Source of the DNA: Cytophagales bacterium
GTDB taxonomy: Bacteria; Bacteroidota; Bacteroidia; Cytophagales; Cyclobacteriaceae
DNA: 9,839 nt
Assembly: GCA_003454975.1 (NCBI GenBank)
Contig: DMST01000370.1
Coordinates: 1-9,839 of the forward strand
Reading direction: 5' to 3'
Position 1 is the stretch's first letter, and each line of letters begins with the position of its first letter. The notes under the pieces are model-generated. The model searched no databases. It saw nothing but the letters and a program-made list of their open reading frames with translations, and was not told where the DNA came from. The position numbers were made by a program, and so were the translations under genes. Positions 1 to 6,326 of the stretch are shown one piece after another.

Positions 1-447
1 GCGCACATCGGCCAGGCTCACCGCCTTGCGTCGGATAAGATCCAGCAGGCGGCCAGGCGTAGCCACTATGATCTGAGTAGGCGTTTTCAGTGCCTGAATC
101 TGTCGGTTGATGGGCGAGCCACCGTATACCACCTCAATGTTAAGGACGGGATTGTCCTGAGCAAAACTTTTGAGCTGCTGTGCCGTCTGCTGGCCTAGCT
201 CTCGTGTAGGAGCCATCACAATGGCCTGCGTTGCGCGCATATCTTCTGCTACCAACTCTAGTAGCGGGAGACCAAAAGCAGCCGTTTTTCCGGTACCCGT
301 TTGGGCAAGACCTATAAAGTCCGTAGGATCACTCTCCAATAGCAGCGGGATAGCCTGCTCCTGGATGGGGGTTGGTTTCTCGAAACCAAGACGGTCCAAT
401 ACCGCACTGGTATCGGCGGAAAGACCAAGTTGTTCAAATACGTTCAA
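1..447 (-). CDS. DEAD-box ATP-dependent RNA helicase, N-terminal part (truncated by window edge)
   Basis: The first 149 codons of an ATP-dependent RNA helicase are visible; the rest lies left of the window. In order they show the Q motif (about residues 21-34, GFEKPTPIQEQAIP), Walker A/motif I AQTGTGKT (48-55), motif Ia PTREL (80-84), the GG motif (109-110) and motif Ib TPGR (130-133). The DEAD box itself falls outside. The family unwinds short RNA duplexes in ribosome assembly, mRNA decay and cold adaptation. The wording around motif I (DFIGLAQTGTGKT) resembles the DeaD/CshA-like helicases common in Bacteroidota, so I expect a second RecA domain and a basic or RNA-binding tail. No ATG is available near the start. 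An in-frame TAA lies a few codons upstream, so TTG at 447 is the most likely start. A TAnnTTTG element at 471-478 fits a leader of roughly 18 nt. The family call is firm; the subfamily is not. Confidence 0.93.
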   Translation of the reverse strand, partial: MNVFEQLGLSADTSAVLDRLGFEKPTPIQEQAIPLLLESDPTDFIGLAQTGTGKTAAFGLPLLELVAEDMRATQAIVMAPTRELGQQTAQQLKSFAQDNPVLNIEVVYGGSPINRQIQALKTPTQIIVATPGRLLDLIRRKAVSLADVR

Positions 448-470
448 AAAGGGATTTGCTTAATGAACTA

Positions 471-478
471 CAAAGGTA
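471..478 (-). promoter_or_regulatory. Bacteroidota -7 promoter element for the helicase gene
   Basis: Read on the minus strand this is TACCTTTG, an exact match to the TAnnTTTG -7 consensus of the Bacteroidota primary sigma factor. It would start transcription near 465, about 18 nt before the TTG start at 447. I could not find a convincing TTTG -33 element at the usual spacing, so the call rests on the -7 box and its position. Confidence 0.5.
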
Positions 479-618
479 GGCAACCCTTTTTGAATTACTG
501 CTTTATATCTATACTTCCTTCACCAAGCCCATGGCTACCTAGTGGTCTGTATGTAGCATATTGGATGGTGATACCATGCCATCTGGGAATAAACCAGTTA
601 ACCTGTCTGCATTCTGCC

Positions 619-647
619 TTGATTTTTCGGTGAAAAATGTACTTTTG
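619..647 (+). promoter_or_regulatory. Bacteroidota-type promoter for mocA-moaD
   Basis: TACTTTTG at 640-647 matches the TAnnTTTG -7 consensus exactly. A TTG at 619-621 lies 18 nt upstream, in the right place for a -33 element. Transcription would begin near 654 and leave a leader of about 60 nt that contains the hairpin at 684-704. With the leftward element at 471-478, this makes the 448-715 gap a divergent promoter region. Confidence 0.5.
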
Positions 648-683
648 CGTAAGCTCAATAGCTGAAGATTTATTAAGATTAGA

Positions 684-704
684 AGAGGAAAATATTATTC
701 CTCT
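684..704 (+). other. Perfect hairpin in the mocA leader
   Basis: AGAGGAA (684-690) and TTCCTCT (698-704) are exact inverted repeats around a 7-nt A/T loop. The hairpin ends 11 nt before the ATG at 716, inside the predicted 5' leader. It is too small for a molybdenum-cofactor riboswitch and has no T-tract, so it is not an intrinsic terminator. It could affect ribosome access or mRNA stability, or be incidental. Confidence 0.4.
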
Positions 705-715
705 GGTATGACCCG

Positions 716-1342
716 ATGAGAGCTTCTGCGATATTACTTGCTGCAGGCATGAGTACCCGAATGGGCGAGCAAAATAAGCTCCTGCTCCCCCTGGGCGGTA
801 AACCAATCATTGAACAATCTTTGGAAACGCTACTGGCGGCAAGTCCCTCAGATGTAGTGGTAGTGTTGGGGCACCAAGCCTCCCGGGTACGCGAGGCTTT
901 GTCTTTTTATGAAGGCAAAGTACGCTTCATAACCAATCCTCATTTCGAACAGGGTATGACCACCTCTATTCAGGCCGGTGTGCAAGCTATTTCTCCCAAT
1001 GCGCAGGGTGTTATGGTTTGTTTGGGAGATATGCCCTTTCTTACTCCTTCGGATTTGCAGCAGCTGGGTGCGGCCTTCACCCAAGCGGTAGCTAAAAATC
1101 CAAAATCCATTGTAGTACCCACCTACGAAGGCCAACGCGGAAACCCGGTTACCTTTAGCATGGCGTTTCGTGATGAGATCCTGGACCATGCCCATTTAGA
1201 TGGCTGCAAAGGCTTGGTAAAACGGAATCCTGAATATGTTGTAGAGGTGCCTTCGGCTGGCCAGGATGTAAGACTGGATATTGATACTCCCGAAGAATAC
1301 GCACAAATGGAAGCCCTGTGGAAACAGCGACAGCGTTCCTAA
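716..1342 (+). CDS. mocA: MobA-like nucleotidyltransferase, likely molybdenum cofactor cytidylyltransferase (MocA type)
   Basis: This 208-residue cytoplasmic protein has the GT-A-like nucleotidyltransferase fold of the MobA/MocA family. The signature LLAAGMSTRMG (7-17) followed by K21 forms the NTP-binding loop. Further motifs are NPHFEQGMTTSIQAG (74-88), LGDMP (103-107, metal-binding Asp), PTYEGQRGNP (135-144) and a DIDTPE tail (188-193). The pattern and length fit MocA/YgfJ-like enzymes, which join CMP to molybdopterin for xanthine-dehydrogenase-type enzymes, better than MobA, which uses GTP. Substrate choice cannot be proved from sequence. The start follows a predicted promoter and leader; an ATG at 708 hits a stop after three codons. 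moaD begins 12 nt after the stop, so the two probably form an operon. No molybdoenzyme gene is visible in the window. Confidence 0.85.
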   Translation: MRASAILLAAGMSTRMGEQNKLLLPLGGKPIIEQSLETLLAASPSDVVVVLGHQASRVREALSFYEGKVRFITNPHFEQGMTTSIQAGVQAISPNAQGVMVCLGDMPFLTPSDLQQLGAAFTQAVAKNPKSIVVPTYEGQRGNPVTFSMAFRDEILDHAHLDGCKGLVKRNPEYVVEVPSAGQDVRLDIDTPEEYAQMEALWKQRQRS

Positions 1343-1354
1343 GTTTATTACATT

Positions 1355-1597
1355 ATGCAGATTAAGATTCAAGCCTTCGGTATTGCCCGGGATATATTGC
1401 AAGCGTCAAATTTTTCCTTAGAACTAGAAGGGCCCATCACTGTAAAGTCCGTAAAGGAGCATTTATTGGGGAAATTTCCTGCGTTTGCTGACTTGGCTAG
1501 CCTGCGGGTGGCTGTCAATACTGAGTATGCAGAAGATGGACAAGAATTACAGGAGAATGATGAGATTGTGCTGATTCCTCCTGTAAGCGGAGGATAA
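1355..1597 (+). CDS. moaD: MoaD/ThiS-family sulfur carrier, probable molybdopterin synthase small subunit
   Basis: This is an 80-residue beta-grasp protein ending in PPVSGG. The C-terminal Gly-Gly (79-80) is the hallmark of MoaD/ThiS carriers: MoeB-type enzymes adenylate it and it is converted to a thiocarboxylate. The preceding segment (ENDEIVLIPPVSGG) and the length fit MoaD better than ThiS, which is usually about 65-70 residues. MoaD with MoaE inserts the dithiolene sulfurs into precursor Z to make molybdopterin. The position just after a MocA-like gene supports the Moco assignment. moaE, moaA and moaC are not in the window. No terminator is evident after the gene. ThiS or another sulfur carrier remains a less likely alternative. 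Confidence 0.85.
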   Translation: MQIKIQAFGIARDILQASNFSLELEGPITVKSVKEHLLGKFPAFADLASLRVAVNTEYAEDGQELQENDEIVLIPPVSGG

Positions 1598-1758
1598 GTT
1601 TTTCGCCTTTAGTTTATATTCCCTATCAGTTTATTATTTCAATCAGCCTAATTCTTAGTTATGTAAGTTTCGTGCTTAAGTGCCTTTTCCTTAGTGGGTT
1701 AAATAGAGCTTTTTGCTCTTCAACATAGGTACAGGTATAACAACGAATCCACATAACA
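1598..1758. other. Intergenic gap between moaD and the membrane-protein gene
   Basis: The 161-bp gap is A/T-rich. It holds a one-mismatch -7-like element (TAAGTTTC, 1664-1671) and a small inverted repeat, AGAGC-TTTTT-GCTCT (1705-1719). The repeat has no following T-run, so it is not a good terminator. The downstream gene may therefore have its own promoter here or be read through from moaD; the sequence does not decide. Confidence 0.3.
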
Positions 1759-2286
1759 ATGAATCGCATTATTCGATTTTTACAATCAGAGTCATTCGTC
1801 TTTCTTACTTTGGTATGTGTGCTTACGGGGCAGATAATTCATACCATGTATTTGTTTGACTCCGTTCGCCCCATCAATCTGGCCTTTCAGTGGAATGGTG
1901 AAAACGTTACGGCTGTCAACTGGGTGCATGCAGCGTTTTTTGCTTTAGCTATTGAAGCAGCCATCCTGATGTTTATTCTCAATGGGAAATCTATGCCCTC
2001 AAAACTCTATGCATTGGGCTCATTTGCTACCAACATTCTTTACTATGCTCCTTGGGAAAGGTCCATTCCAGATATGGTTACCACCATCCTGGTGAGTGCC
2101 ATGCTGGCGGGTTCCATATGGTTTTTCTCTGATTTGTTTGCCGAAAAGGTATCCAACATAGAAGAAGGTGCCGCCACCACTCGATTGTTGGCGAGCACTG
2201 CGGGTCCAATAGTAAATGGGGGAGAAAATGGTAATGCTGCCAGGCAAGGCTTTAAAACTACACTTCCAGATGGAAGAGCTTCTTAA
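1759..2286 (+). CDS. Four-helix integral membrane protein of unknown function
   Basis: I do not recognise this 175-residue protein. Four hydrophobic segments are visible at about residues 13-33, 53-74, 83-97 and 105-125. They are joined by short loops, one carrying a polar stretch near 34-52 (RPINLAFQWNGENVTAVN). A hydrophilic tail of about 50 residues (126-175) is rich in Gly, Ala, Asn and Thr and looks disordered. Charged and aromatic residues near helix ends (FDSVRP, YYAPWERSIPD) could be functional. There is no signal-peptide cleavage pattern and no Cys-based metal motif. It lies 161 bp after moaD on the same strand, so a molybdenum link is possible but unsupported. Codon use looks like that of its neighbours. 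The stop is 2 bp from the stop of the opposing methyltransferase gene. Confidence 0.75.
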   Translation: MNRIIRFLQSESFVFLTLVCVLTGQIIHTMYLFDSVRPINLAFQWNGENVTAVNWVHAAFFALAIEAAILMFILNGKSMPSKLYALGSFATNILYYAPWERSIPDMVTTILVSAMLAGSIWFFSDLFAEKVSNIEEGAATTRLLASTAGPIVNGGENGNAARQGFKTTLPDGRAS

Positions 2287-2288
2287 TT

Positions 2289-2888
2289 CTAACGGTGCAT
2301 CAGCACCGTGAAATCATCCGGACTGTAGGAATCTATCATTTCCGTTTTTGGAGAAATCCCTTGACAAAATTCCATTACTTCTTCAGGATGGTAGGTGCGT
2401 AAATACCTTTCTCTGTCAGTTTTCTGGGTCTTCAACAAGTTGAATCCCAGTCCTTTGTTGCACAAACTCCAAAGTCTGCCGATGGCCGAGTACGGATGAT
2501 CGGGTACCGAAGTGGGGTAGCTAAGTGCTCCGCAGGCTACCACATAATCCATGGCCAGTAGGTCTTGTTGCATGTAGTCACCGCATGAGAAAGTGACTCG
2601 TTCCTCATCTTTATTGAGTTCTTGGGCCTGAGATATGAAATTGGGTAGAATGTCGACACCTTTATATATAGTAGGTTGGTATCGGGCAGATATGAACTTC
2701 CAAAAGTCCCCGAGTCCGCACCCCACATCCAGAATGGAGGCATCCTCCCAATCACCCAGTCTTTCCAGAATAGTAAATCGAAGTTGCTGCGCCTCCTCAG
2801 ATGACCAACCTGCTTTTCCTGCTGAAGTAGGTTTCTCCTGGTGTGATTGATGAAAAGCTACTAAGGTAGCTAGGTCTATTGGGTCCAT
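2289..2888 (-). CDS. Class I SAM-dependent methyltransferase
   Basis: This 199-residue protein carries the Rossmann-fold methyltransferase motifs in order. Motif I is ILDVGCGLGDF (52-62), the SAM-binding glycine loop. The acidic end of strand 2 is GVDI (77-80), with D79 expected to contact the ribose. A motif III-like SCGDY lies at 101-105 and a motif IV-like segment at 113-124 (MDYVVACGALSY). The N-terminal helix contains GWSSEEAQQLRF (27-38), seen in several uncharacterised small-molecule-type methyltransferases. The substrate cannot be inferred. It starts 2 nt downstream of the stop of the HEAT-like gene, so the two are almost certainly co-transcribed and perhaps translationally coupled. 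Its last codons (VLMHR) form a perfect hairpin at the convergent boundary. Confidence 0.88.
   Translation of the reverse strand: MDPIDLATLVAFHQSHQEKPTSAGKAGWSSEEAQQLRFTILERLGDWEDASILDVGCGLGDFWKFISARYQPTIYKGVDILPNFISQAQELNKDEERVTFSCGDYMQQDLLAMDYVVACGALSYPTSVPDHPYSAIGRLWSLCNKGLGFNLLKTQKTDRERYLRTYHPEEVMEFCQGISPKTEMIDSYSPDDFTVLMHR
2292..2309. terminator. Hairpin at the convergent gene boundary, possible bidirectional terminator
   Basis: ACGGTGC (2292-2298) and GCACCGT (2303-2309) form a perfect GC-rich 7-bp stem with an ATCA loop. The hairpin lies 5 bp beyond the stop of the membrane-protein gene and covers the last codons of the methyltransferase gene. The two stops are only 2 bp apart, so any terminator for either transcript must lie inside the other gene. 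There is no T-run on either side, so intrinsic termination would be weak; a 3'-end protection role is equally possible. Confidence 0.35.
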
Positions 2889-2890
2889 GA

Positions 2891-3430
2891 TTAGGATAAA
2901 GAAGCAATGATTTTCTTGGCTTTGCTAGCCACGGATTTGCGCTCATCCTGGGCATGCCTCGCTAAGTGGGGTAGGAGCCAAGCCTTAAGAGATTCATCCT
3001 TTTTGGCCCACTTGCCTAAAGTGTCCATAGTTTGTGCCAGCACAATCCAGTCCGTGTGGTTGGCTACATTGCCTTGCATGATTTCCAATGCCCGCGTTCG
3101 TTGTTCTGGGCTTAGGTCCTTCTCGTACGTTTTAAATAGCTGAGCCAGTGTCCATTGGGTGGATGCCTGATCTATTGCCGCAATGTCCGTAAGCAGTCTA
3201 TCCAGATAAGGTAATAGTAAGGGCTTATTTGCGGCGGCAATACGCTTCATGCCGTTAGATACCCGCAAGCGCACCACCTCGTCTTCACTATAATAGAGAT
3301 GGAAGAAGTCTGCCAATAGCGGGTCCGGCGTGGACAATACTTCTTCTACCACTGCCACCGTATTGCCCAGGGAGTTAGGGTGGCCACCCTGTAAGCGTTC
3401 CTCCATTTCTGGGTTAGTTACTCTGTGCAT
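2891..3430 (-). CDS. HEAT-repeat-like alpha-solenoid protein
   Basis: From the ATG at 3430 this is a 179-residue protein, almost wholly helical, with paired amphipathic helices typical of HEAT/ARM solenoids. Examples are VVRLRVSNGMKRIAAAN, the PLLLPYLDRLLTDIAA segment, the WIVLAQTMDTLGKWAKKD segment and WLLPHLARHA. Such proteins are usually binding scaffolds, and no catalytic motif is seen. The frame stays open back to 3526 (211 residues). Those extra 32 residues are basic and low-complexity, and a near-consensus -7 box lies inside them, so I prefer 3430. The C terminus is Lys-rich (SVASKAKKIIASLS). The methyltransferase gene follows after 2 nt, which suggests an operon. I cannot name a partner; the methyltransferase is the obvious candidate by position. 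Confidence 0.75.
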   Translation of the reverse strand: MHRVTNPEMEERLQGGHPNSLGNTVAVVEEVLSTPDPLLADFFHLYYSEDEVVRLRVSNGMKRIAAANKPLLLPYLDRLLTDIAAIDQASTQWTLAQLFKTYEKDLSPEQRTRALEIMQGNVANHTDWIVLAQTMDTLGKWAKKDESLKAWLLPHLARHAQDERKSVASKAKKIIASLS

Positions 3431-3456
3431 AAAGCTTCGGTTTCTGTTTGGCCCAA

Positions 3457-3464
3457 CAAACTGA
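3457..3464 (-). promoter_or_regulatory. Near-consensus -7 element for the HEAT-methyltransferase operon
   Basis: On the minus strand this reads TCAGTTTG, one mismatch from TAnnTTTG. A start site about 7 nt downstream would leave a leader of roughly 20 nt before the ATG at 3430. That is the main reason for choosing the shorter protein. No clear -33 element was identified, so this is tentative. Confidence 0.28.
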
Positions 3465-3856
3465 CCTAATGACGTTGCCTTCTTTAGGTTAAAGTTAAGG
3501 CTATTCTTACGTAGTAGAAGAACCAAACAAACAATAACCCAAAACTAAAGATGCCTTGCTTTTGCCTAACTGAAATTGGGAAAATGCCATAATTACCAAA
3601 AAAAATTTCCCCAAATCGTATTTTTCCAGTTTTTACAATTGTTACACTACGTATCAGCGTCGCAAACGGTTACGTTGCAGGTTAAAATCAAAAATTTTTA
3701 AATATTGAGTTAAAAACAGACCCAAAATTGAAATGAATCACGTGTTTTGATGTGATAATGGTTAATTATCGACCCTATCAAATTTTTTTTAACAAAGTTT
3801 TCTCCGGTCTTTAGCCTTACGAAACGCAAAAACATTTTACATCAACTCACATCATT
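3465..3856. other. Large A/T-rich regulatory gap upstream of amt
   Basis: This stretch of about 390 bp carries no convincing gene. It separates the leftward HEAT operon from amt and is strongly A/T-rich, with runs such as the T8 at 3783-3790. It contains an ACAATTGT palindrome, a bulged hairpin at 3662-3678 (GCAAACG-GTTA-CGTTGC) and a dyad at 3754-3770 (GATAAT-GGTTA-ATTATC). TGATGTGA at 3748-3755 is complementary to TCACATCA at 3847-3854, next to the amt start codon. I found no exact TAnnTTTG box and no sigma-54 GG-N10-GC element at a plausible position. A nitrogen-responsive control region is expected here, but the binding protein cannot be named. Confidence 0.4.
3754..3770. promoter_or_regulatory. 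Hyphenated dyad upstream of amt, possible operator
   Basis: GATAAT (3754-3759) and ATTATC (3765-3770) are exact inverted repeats separated by 5 bp. They lie about 87 bp upstream of the amt start. The size and symmetry suit a dimeric helix-turn-helix regulator, but A/T-rich dyads also arise by chance, and no consensus for a Bacteroidota nitrogen regulator is recognised. Confidence 0.25.
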
Positions 3857-5194
3857 ATGGGAAACATTTTGACAGCGATGATGGTCGCAGGGTCCGAAGT
3901 CGCGGATTCGGTACTTGAGGCTGCTGCAGCGCCAGAAGTGGCACCTGCGGCCGTGGATACGGCAGCAGTAGGCCTTTTTACAGCAAACAACGTATGGATG
4001 ATGCTGGCTACGGCTTTGGTATTCATCATGCACTTGGGGTTTGCCGGAGTAGAAGCGGGCTTCGGTCAAACGAAGAACACGGTAAATATCCTGTTCAAAA
4101 ACACGCTTACTCCTATAATAGGCCTGCTCACCTATTATGTTATTGGGTTCAACCTGATGTACCCCGGAGACTTCAGCCTTAACATGTTTGGCGGTGGTTT
4201 CTTTGGTTTCGCAGGTTTCGGCCTCGATGCCGGTACTACTCCTTCTATTGAGTATACTGATGGAGCCTATACTTACTGGACGGACTTTCTGTTCCAGGGT
4301 ATGTTTGCCGCCACTGCGGCCACTATCGTATCTGGTGCGGTAGCTGAGCGGATCAAGGTATCTGCATACATGGTGTTCACCTTACTGTATGTAGGGCTAG
4401 TGTATCCATTCCTGGGAAGCTGGAAGTGGGGTTATGGCTGGCTAGACGACATGAACTTCTACGACTTTGCTGGTTCTACTCTGGTACACTCCGTAGGTGG
4501 CTGGGCTGCTTTAGCGGGAGTTATCGTACTGGGTCCCCGTATCGGTAAGTACGTAGACGGTAAGGTAGTAGACAAGCCGGGTTCTTCAGTGCCTTTGGCC
4601 GTGATTGGCGTATTCCTACTTTGGTTGGGCTGGTTCGGCTTCAACGGCGGTTCGGTACTCTCTGGCGATCCTGATGGCACCTCCTTCGTGCTGGTTACAA
4701 CCTGCATGGCAGCATGTACTGGTGGCCTTTTCGGTTTCCTCACTGCCTGGATCGTCTTTAAGCGTCTGGACTTGGGTATGGTGCTCAACGGCATTCTGGC
4801 CGGTTTGGTAGGCATTACCGCTGGGGCCGACGTGGTTTCTCCTGGCGAGTCGCTACTCATTGGAGCAGTAGCCGGTATCATTGTGGTGTTCTCCGCTATC
4901 GGTATGGACAAACTAAAGCTGGACGACGTAGTAGGTGCTGTATCGGTACACCTAACTTGTGGTATCTGGGGTACGCTGGCGGTAGGTTTGTTTAGCTCAA
5001 ATCCTGAGCACACCTTCCTCACCCAACTTACTGGCGTGGCTGCTTACGGGGCGGTTGCCTTCCCTATCGCCTTCCTGATCTTCTTCGTACTGAAGAAAAC
5101 CATGGGCGTTCGGGTATCTGAGGAGCATGAAGTAGAAGGCTTAGATAGCCACGAGCATGGTATCCGCGGATACACCATTATTTACGACAACTAA
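3857..5194 (+). CDS. amt: Ammonium transporter, Amt/AMT1-like
   Basis: This 445-residue inner-membrane protein of the Amt/MEP/Rh family conducts ammonium into the cytoplasm as a trimer. The key pore features of AmtB are present. The outer Phe gate is F146 and F150 (FQGMF). The substrate-site Asp is D203, the twin pore histidines are H211 (AGSTLVH) and H365 (GAVSVH), and F262 and S266 lie in GFNGGS. The wording around TM1 (HLGFAGVEAGF, KNTVNILFKN) and FAATAATIVSGAVAER resembles the plant AMT1/cyanobacterial branch more than E. coli AmtB. The C-terminal tail (RVSEEHEVEGLD, EHG) matches the regulatory tail of the family. The first 40 residues are an Ala/Val-rich extension without a clear signal peptide. 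A terminator follows before the porin gene. No glnK partner is adjacent. Confidence 0.96.
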   Translation: MGNILTAMMVAGSEVADSVLEAAAAPEVAPAAVDTAAVGLFTANNVWMMLATALVFIMHLGFAGVEAGFGQTKNTVNILFKNTLTPIIGLLTYYVIGFNLMYPGDFSLNMFGGGFFGFAGFGLDAGTTPSIEYTDGAYTYWTDFLFQGMFAATAATIVSGAVAERIKVSAYMVFTLLYVGLVYPFLGSWKWGYGWLDDMNFYDFAGSTLVHSVGGWAALAGVIVLGPRIGKYVDGKVVDKPGSSVPLAVIGVFLLWLGWFGFNGGSVLSGDPDGTSFVLVTTCMAACTGGLFGFLTAWIVFKRLDLGMVLNGILAGLVGITAGADVVSPGESLLIGAVAGIIVVFSAIGMDKLKLDDVVGAVSVHLTCGIWGTLAVGLFSSNPEHTFLTQLTGVAAYGAVAFPIAFLIFFVLKKTMGVRVSEEHEVEGLDSHEHGIRGYTIIYDN

Positions 5195-5237
5195 GTCGTA
5201 ACCCATCCCATACTTCTTTTTTCAACTATCCTAAAAA

Positions 5238-5271
5238 GAAAGGCCCCACCAACAAAGCGGGCGGGGCTTTT
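5238..5271 (+). terminator. Rho-independent terminator after amt
   Basis: GCCCC (5243-5247) pairs with GGGGC (5263-5267). Two further C-G pairs extend the stem inward past a mismatch, and flanking A- and T-runs (TTTT, 5268-5271) complete an intrinsic terminator. It lies about 44 bp after the amt stop and 38 bp before the porin start, so porin and glnA transcription is either partly attenuated or driven from a separate promoter. Confidence 0.75.
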
Positions 5272-5281
5272 CCACTAAATC

Positions 5282-5295
5282 AATTATCAATAATT
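5282..5295. promoter_or_regulatory. A/T dyad just upstream of the porin gene
   Basis: AATTAT (5282-5287) and ATAATT (5290-5295) are exact inverted repeats around CA, 14 bp before the porin ATG. The heptamer AATTATC (5282-5288) also occurs in the amt upstream dyad (3764-3770). This could be a shared operator half-site or a coincidence of A/T-rich sequence. Confidence 0.2.
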
Positions 5296-5309
5296 AATCC
5301 CAAAAGAAC

Positions 5310-6326
5310 ATGAGAAAGTTAGCAATCACAACCCTTTGCGCTTTTTCTCTCTCCTTTGTCGCTATGGCACAGGAAGAAAATGGTCCTACATTAACATTTA
5401 GTGGTTCAGCAGACACCTATTTTCGGACAAACCTGAATTCAACTAATGATGCCTCTAATGGCGGTATGCTGGCGCCCGGCACCTCGTTTGCCAATGGCTC
5501 TGGCTTCAGCCTGGGGATGTTTAATCTCATTACTTCGTTTAGTACTGATAAAGTAGGTTTCGTTGCCGACATCGTGGCGGGCCCTCGTGGAGTAGAGGCG
5601 GTATTTGGCTCACCGGCTCCGCTCAACATGGTGAATCAGTTGTACGCTTACTGGAATGTAACGGATCGGTTGACCCTTACCCTGGGTAACTTCAATACAT
5701 TCTTGGGCTACGAGGTGATTTCACCAGCGGCCAATTTTAACTACTCTACCTCGTACATGTTCTCTTACGGTCCATTCTCCCATAGCGGGCTGAAAGCAGA
5801 TATTGACCTTGGAGGTGGTTTTACAGCCATGGCGGCTTTGCTGAATGCTACTGATTTTACGGATTTCAACCCTGCCAACGAATACTATGGCGGTGTGCAG
5901 GTAGGATATTCCAATGATATTGGTGGTGTTTGGCTCAATGGTTTGTTTACCGATGGTTTCTGGCAAGCAGATATCACGACCGGCTGGGATGTGAGCGATC
6001 TGTTGTACCTCGGACTGAACAGCACCATTGCCTCAGACAACTTTACGGGAGTAGCTGGCTATGCACAAGTAGCCGCTACTGACAACCTTGCCTTTGGCTT
6101 TCGTGGGGAGTATTTCCTAGACCAAGGGGTGGGTGTACTAAATCAAGACGAAAGTGTAATCGACCTCACGCTCTCTGCTAATTATAGCATAGCTGGGTTG
6201 ACATTCATTCCTGAGTTTCGGGTAGACCTGTACTCAGAAGAGGATTTTGTATTGACTGATGCTTCTACCGATTCGCGGGCTAACTCCCTGAGTTCATTCG
6301 TGTTGGCGGCAGTATATGCGTTCTGA
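5310..6326 (+). CDS. OmpL-like outer-membrane beta-barrel porin
   Basis: This 338-residue protein has a typical Sec signal peptide (MRKLAITT..., hydrophobic core about 5-18, likely cleavage after AMA at residue 20). A series of short alternating beta strands follows, ending in a C-terminal aromatic (VYAF, F338), the signal for BAM-mediated insertion. The segment at about 110-165 (QLYAYWNVTDRLTLTLGNF, FLGYE, then SYGPFSHSG) matches the putative beta-barrel porin-2/OmpL-like family. Such proteins are thought to form channels for small solutes; the substrate is not known. The location between an ammonium transporter and glutamine synthetase suggests passage of ammonium or small nitrogen compounds across the outer membrane. 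That is inference from position. It is probably co-transcribed with glnA, 49 bp downstream, with no terminator between them. Confidence 0.88.
   Translation: MRKLAITTLCAFSLSFVAMAQEENGPTLTFSGSADTYFRTNLNSTNDASNGGMLAPGTSFANGSGFSLGMFNLITSFSTDKVGFVADIVAGPRGVEAVFGSPAPLNMVNQLYAYWNVTDRLTLTLGNFNTFLGYEVISPAANFNYSTSYMFSYGPFSHSGLKADIDLGGGFTAMAALLNATDFTDFNPANEYYGGVQVGYSNDIGGVWLNGLFTDGFWQADITTGWDVSDLLYLGLNSTIASDNFTGVAGYAQVAATDNLAFGFRGEYFLDQGVGVLNQDESVIDLTLSANYSIAGLTFIPEFRVDLYSEEDFVLTDASTDSRANSLSSFVLAAVYAF

Noticed and set aside
170..463. 97-codon open frame on the + strand
   Set aside because: It is antisense to the DEAD-box helicase, whose motifs are clear on the other strand. Its translation is low-complexity and Ser-rich.
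684..715. Moco riboswitch upstream of mocA
   Set aside because: The leader is only about 60 nt with one short hairpin, far smaller than the known multi-helix Moco motif.
495..806. 103-codon open frame on the minus strand between the helicase and mocA
   Set aside because: It overlaps the mocA start and its promoter on the opposite strand and shows no recognisable domain.
3841..3870. Sigma-54 promoter for amt
   Set aside because: Nitrogen genes often use one, so I looked for GG-N10-GC spacing upstream of 3857, but found no plausible match.
4459..5022. 187-codon open frame antisense to amt
   Set aside because: Its translation is Pro/Ser/Thr-rich, as expected for the reverse of a Gly/Ala/Val-rich membrane gene. 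The sense strand has intact Amt motifs.
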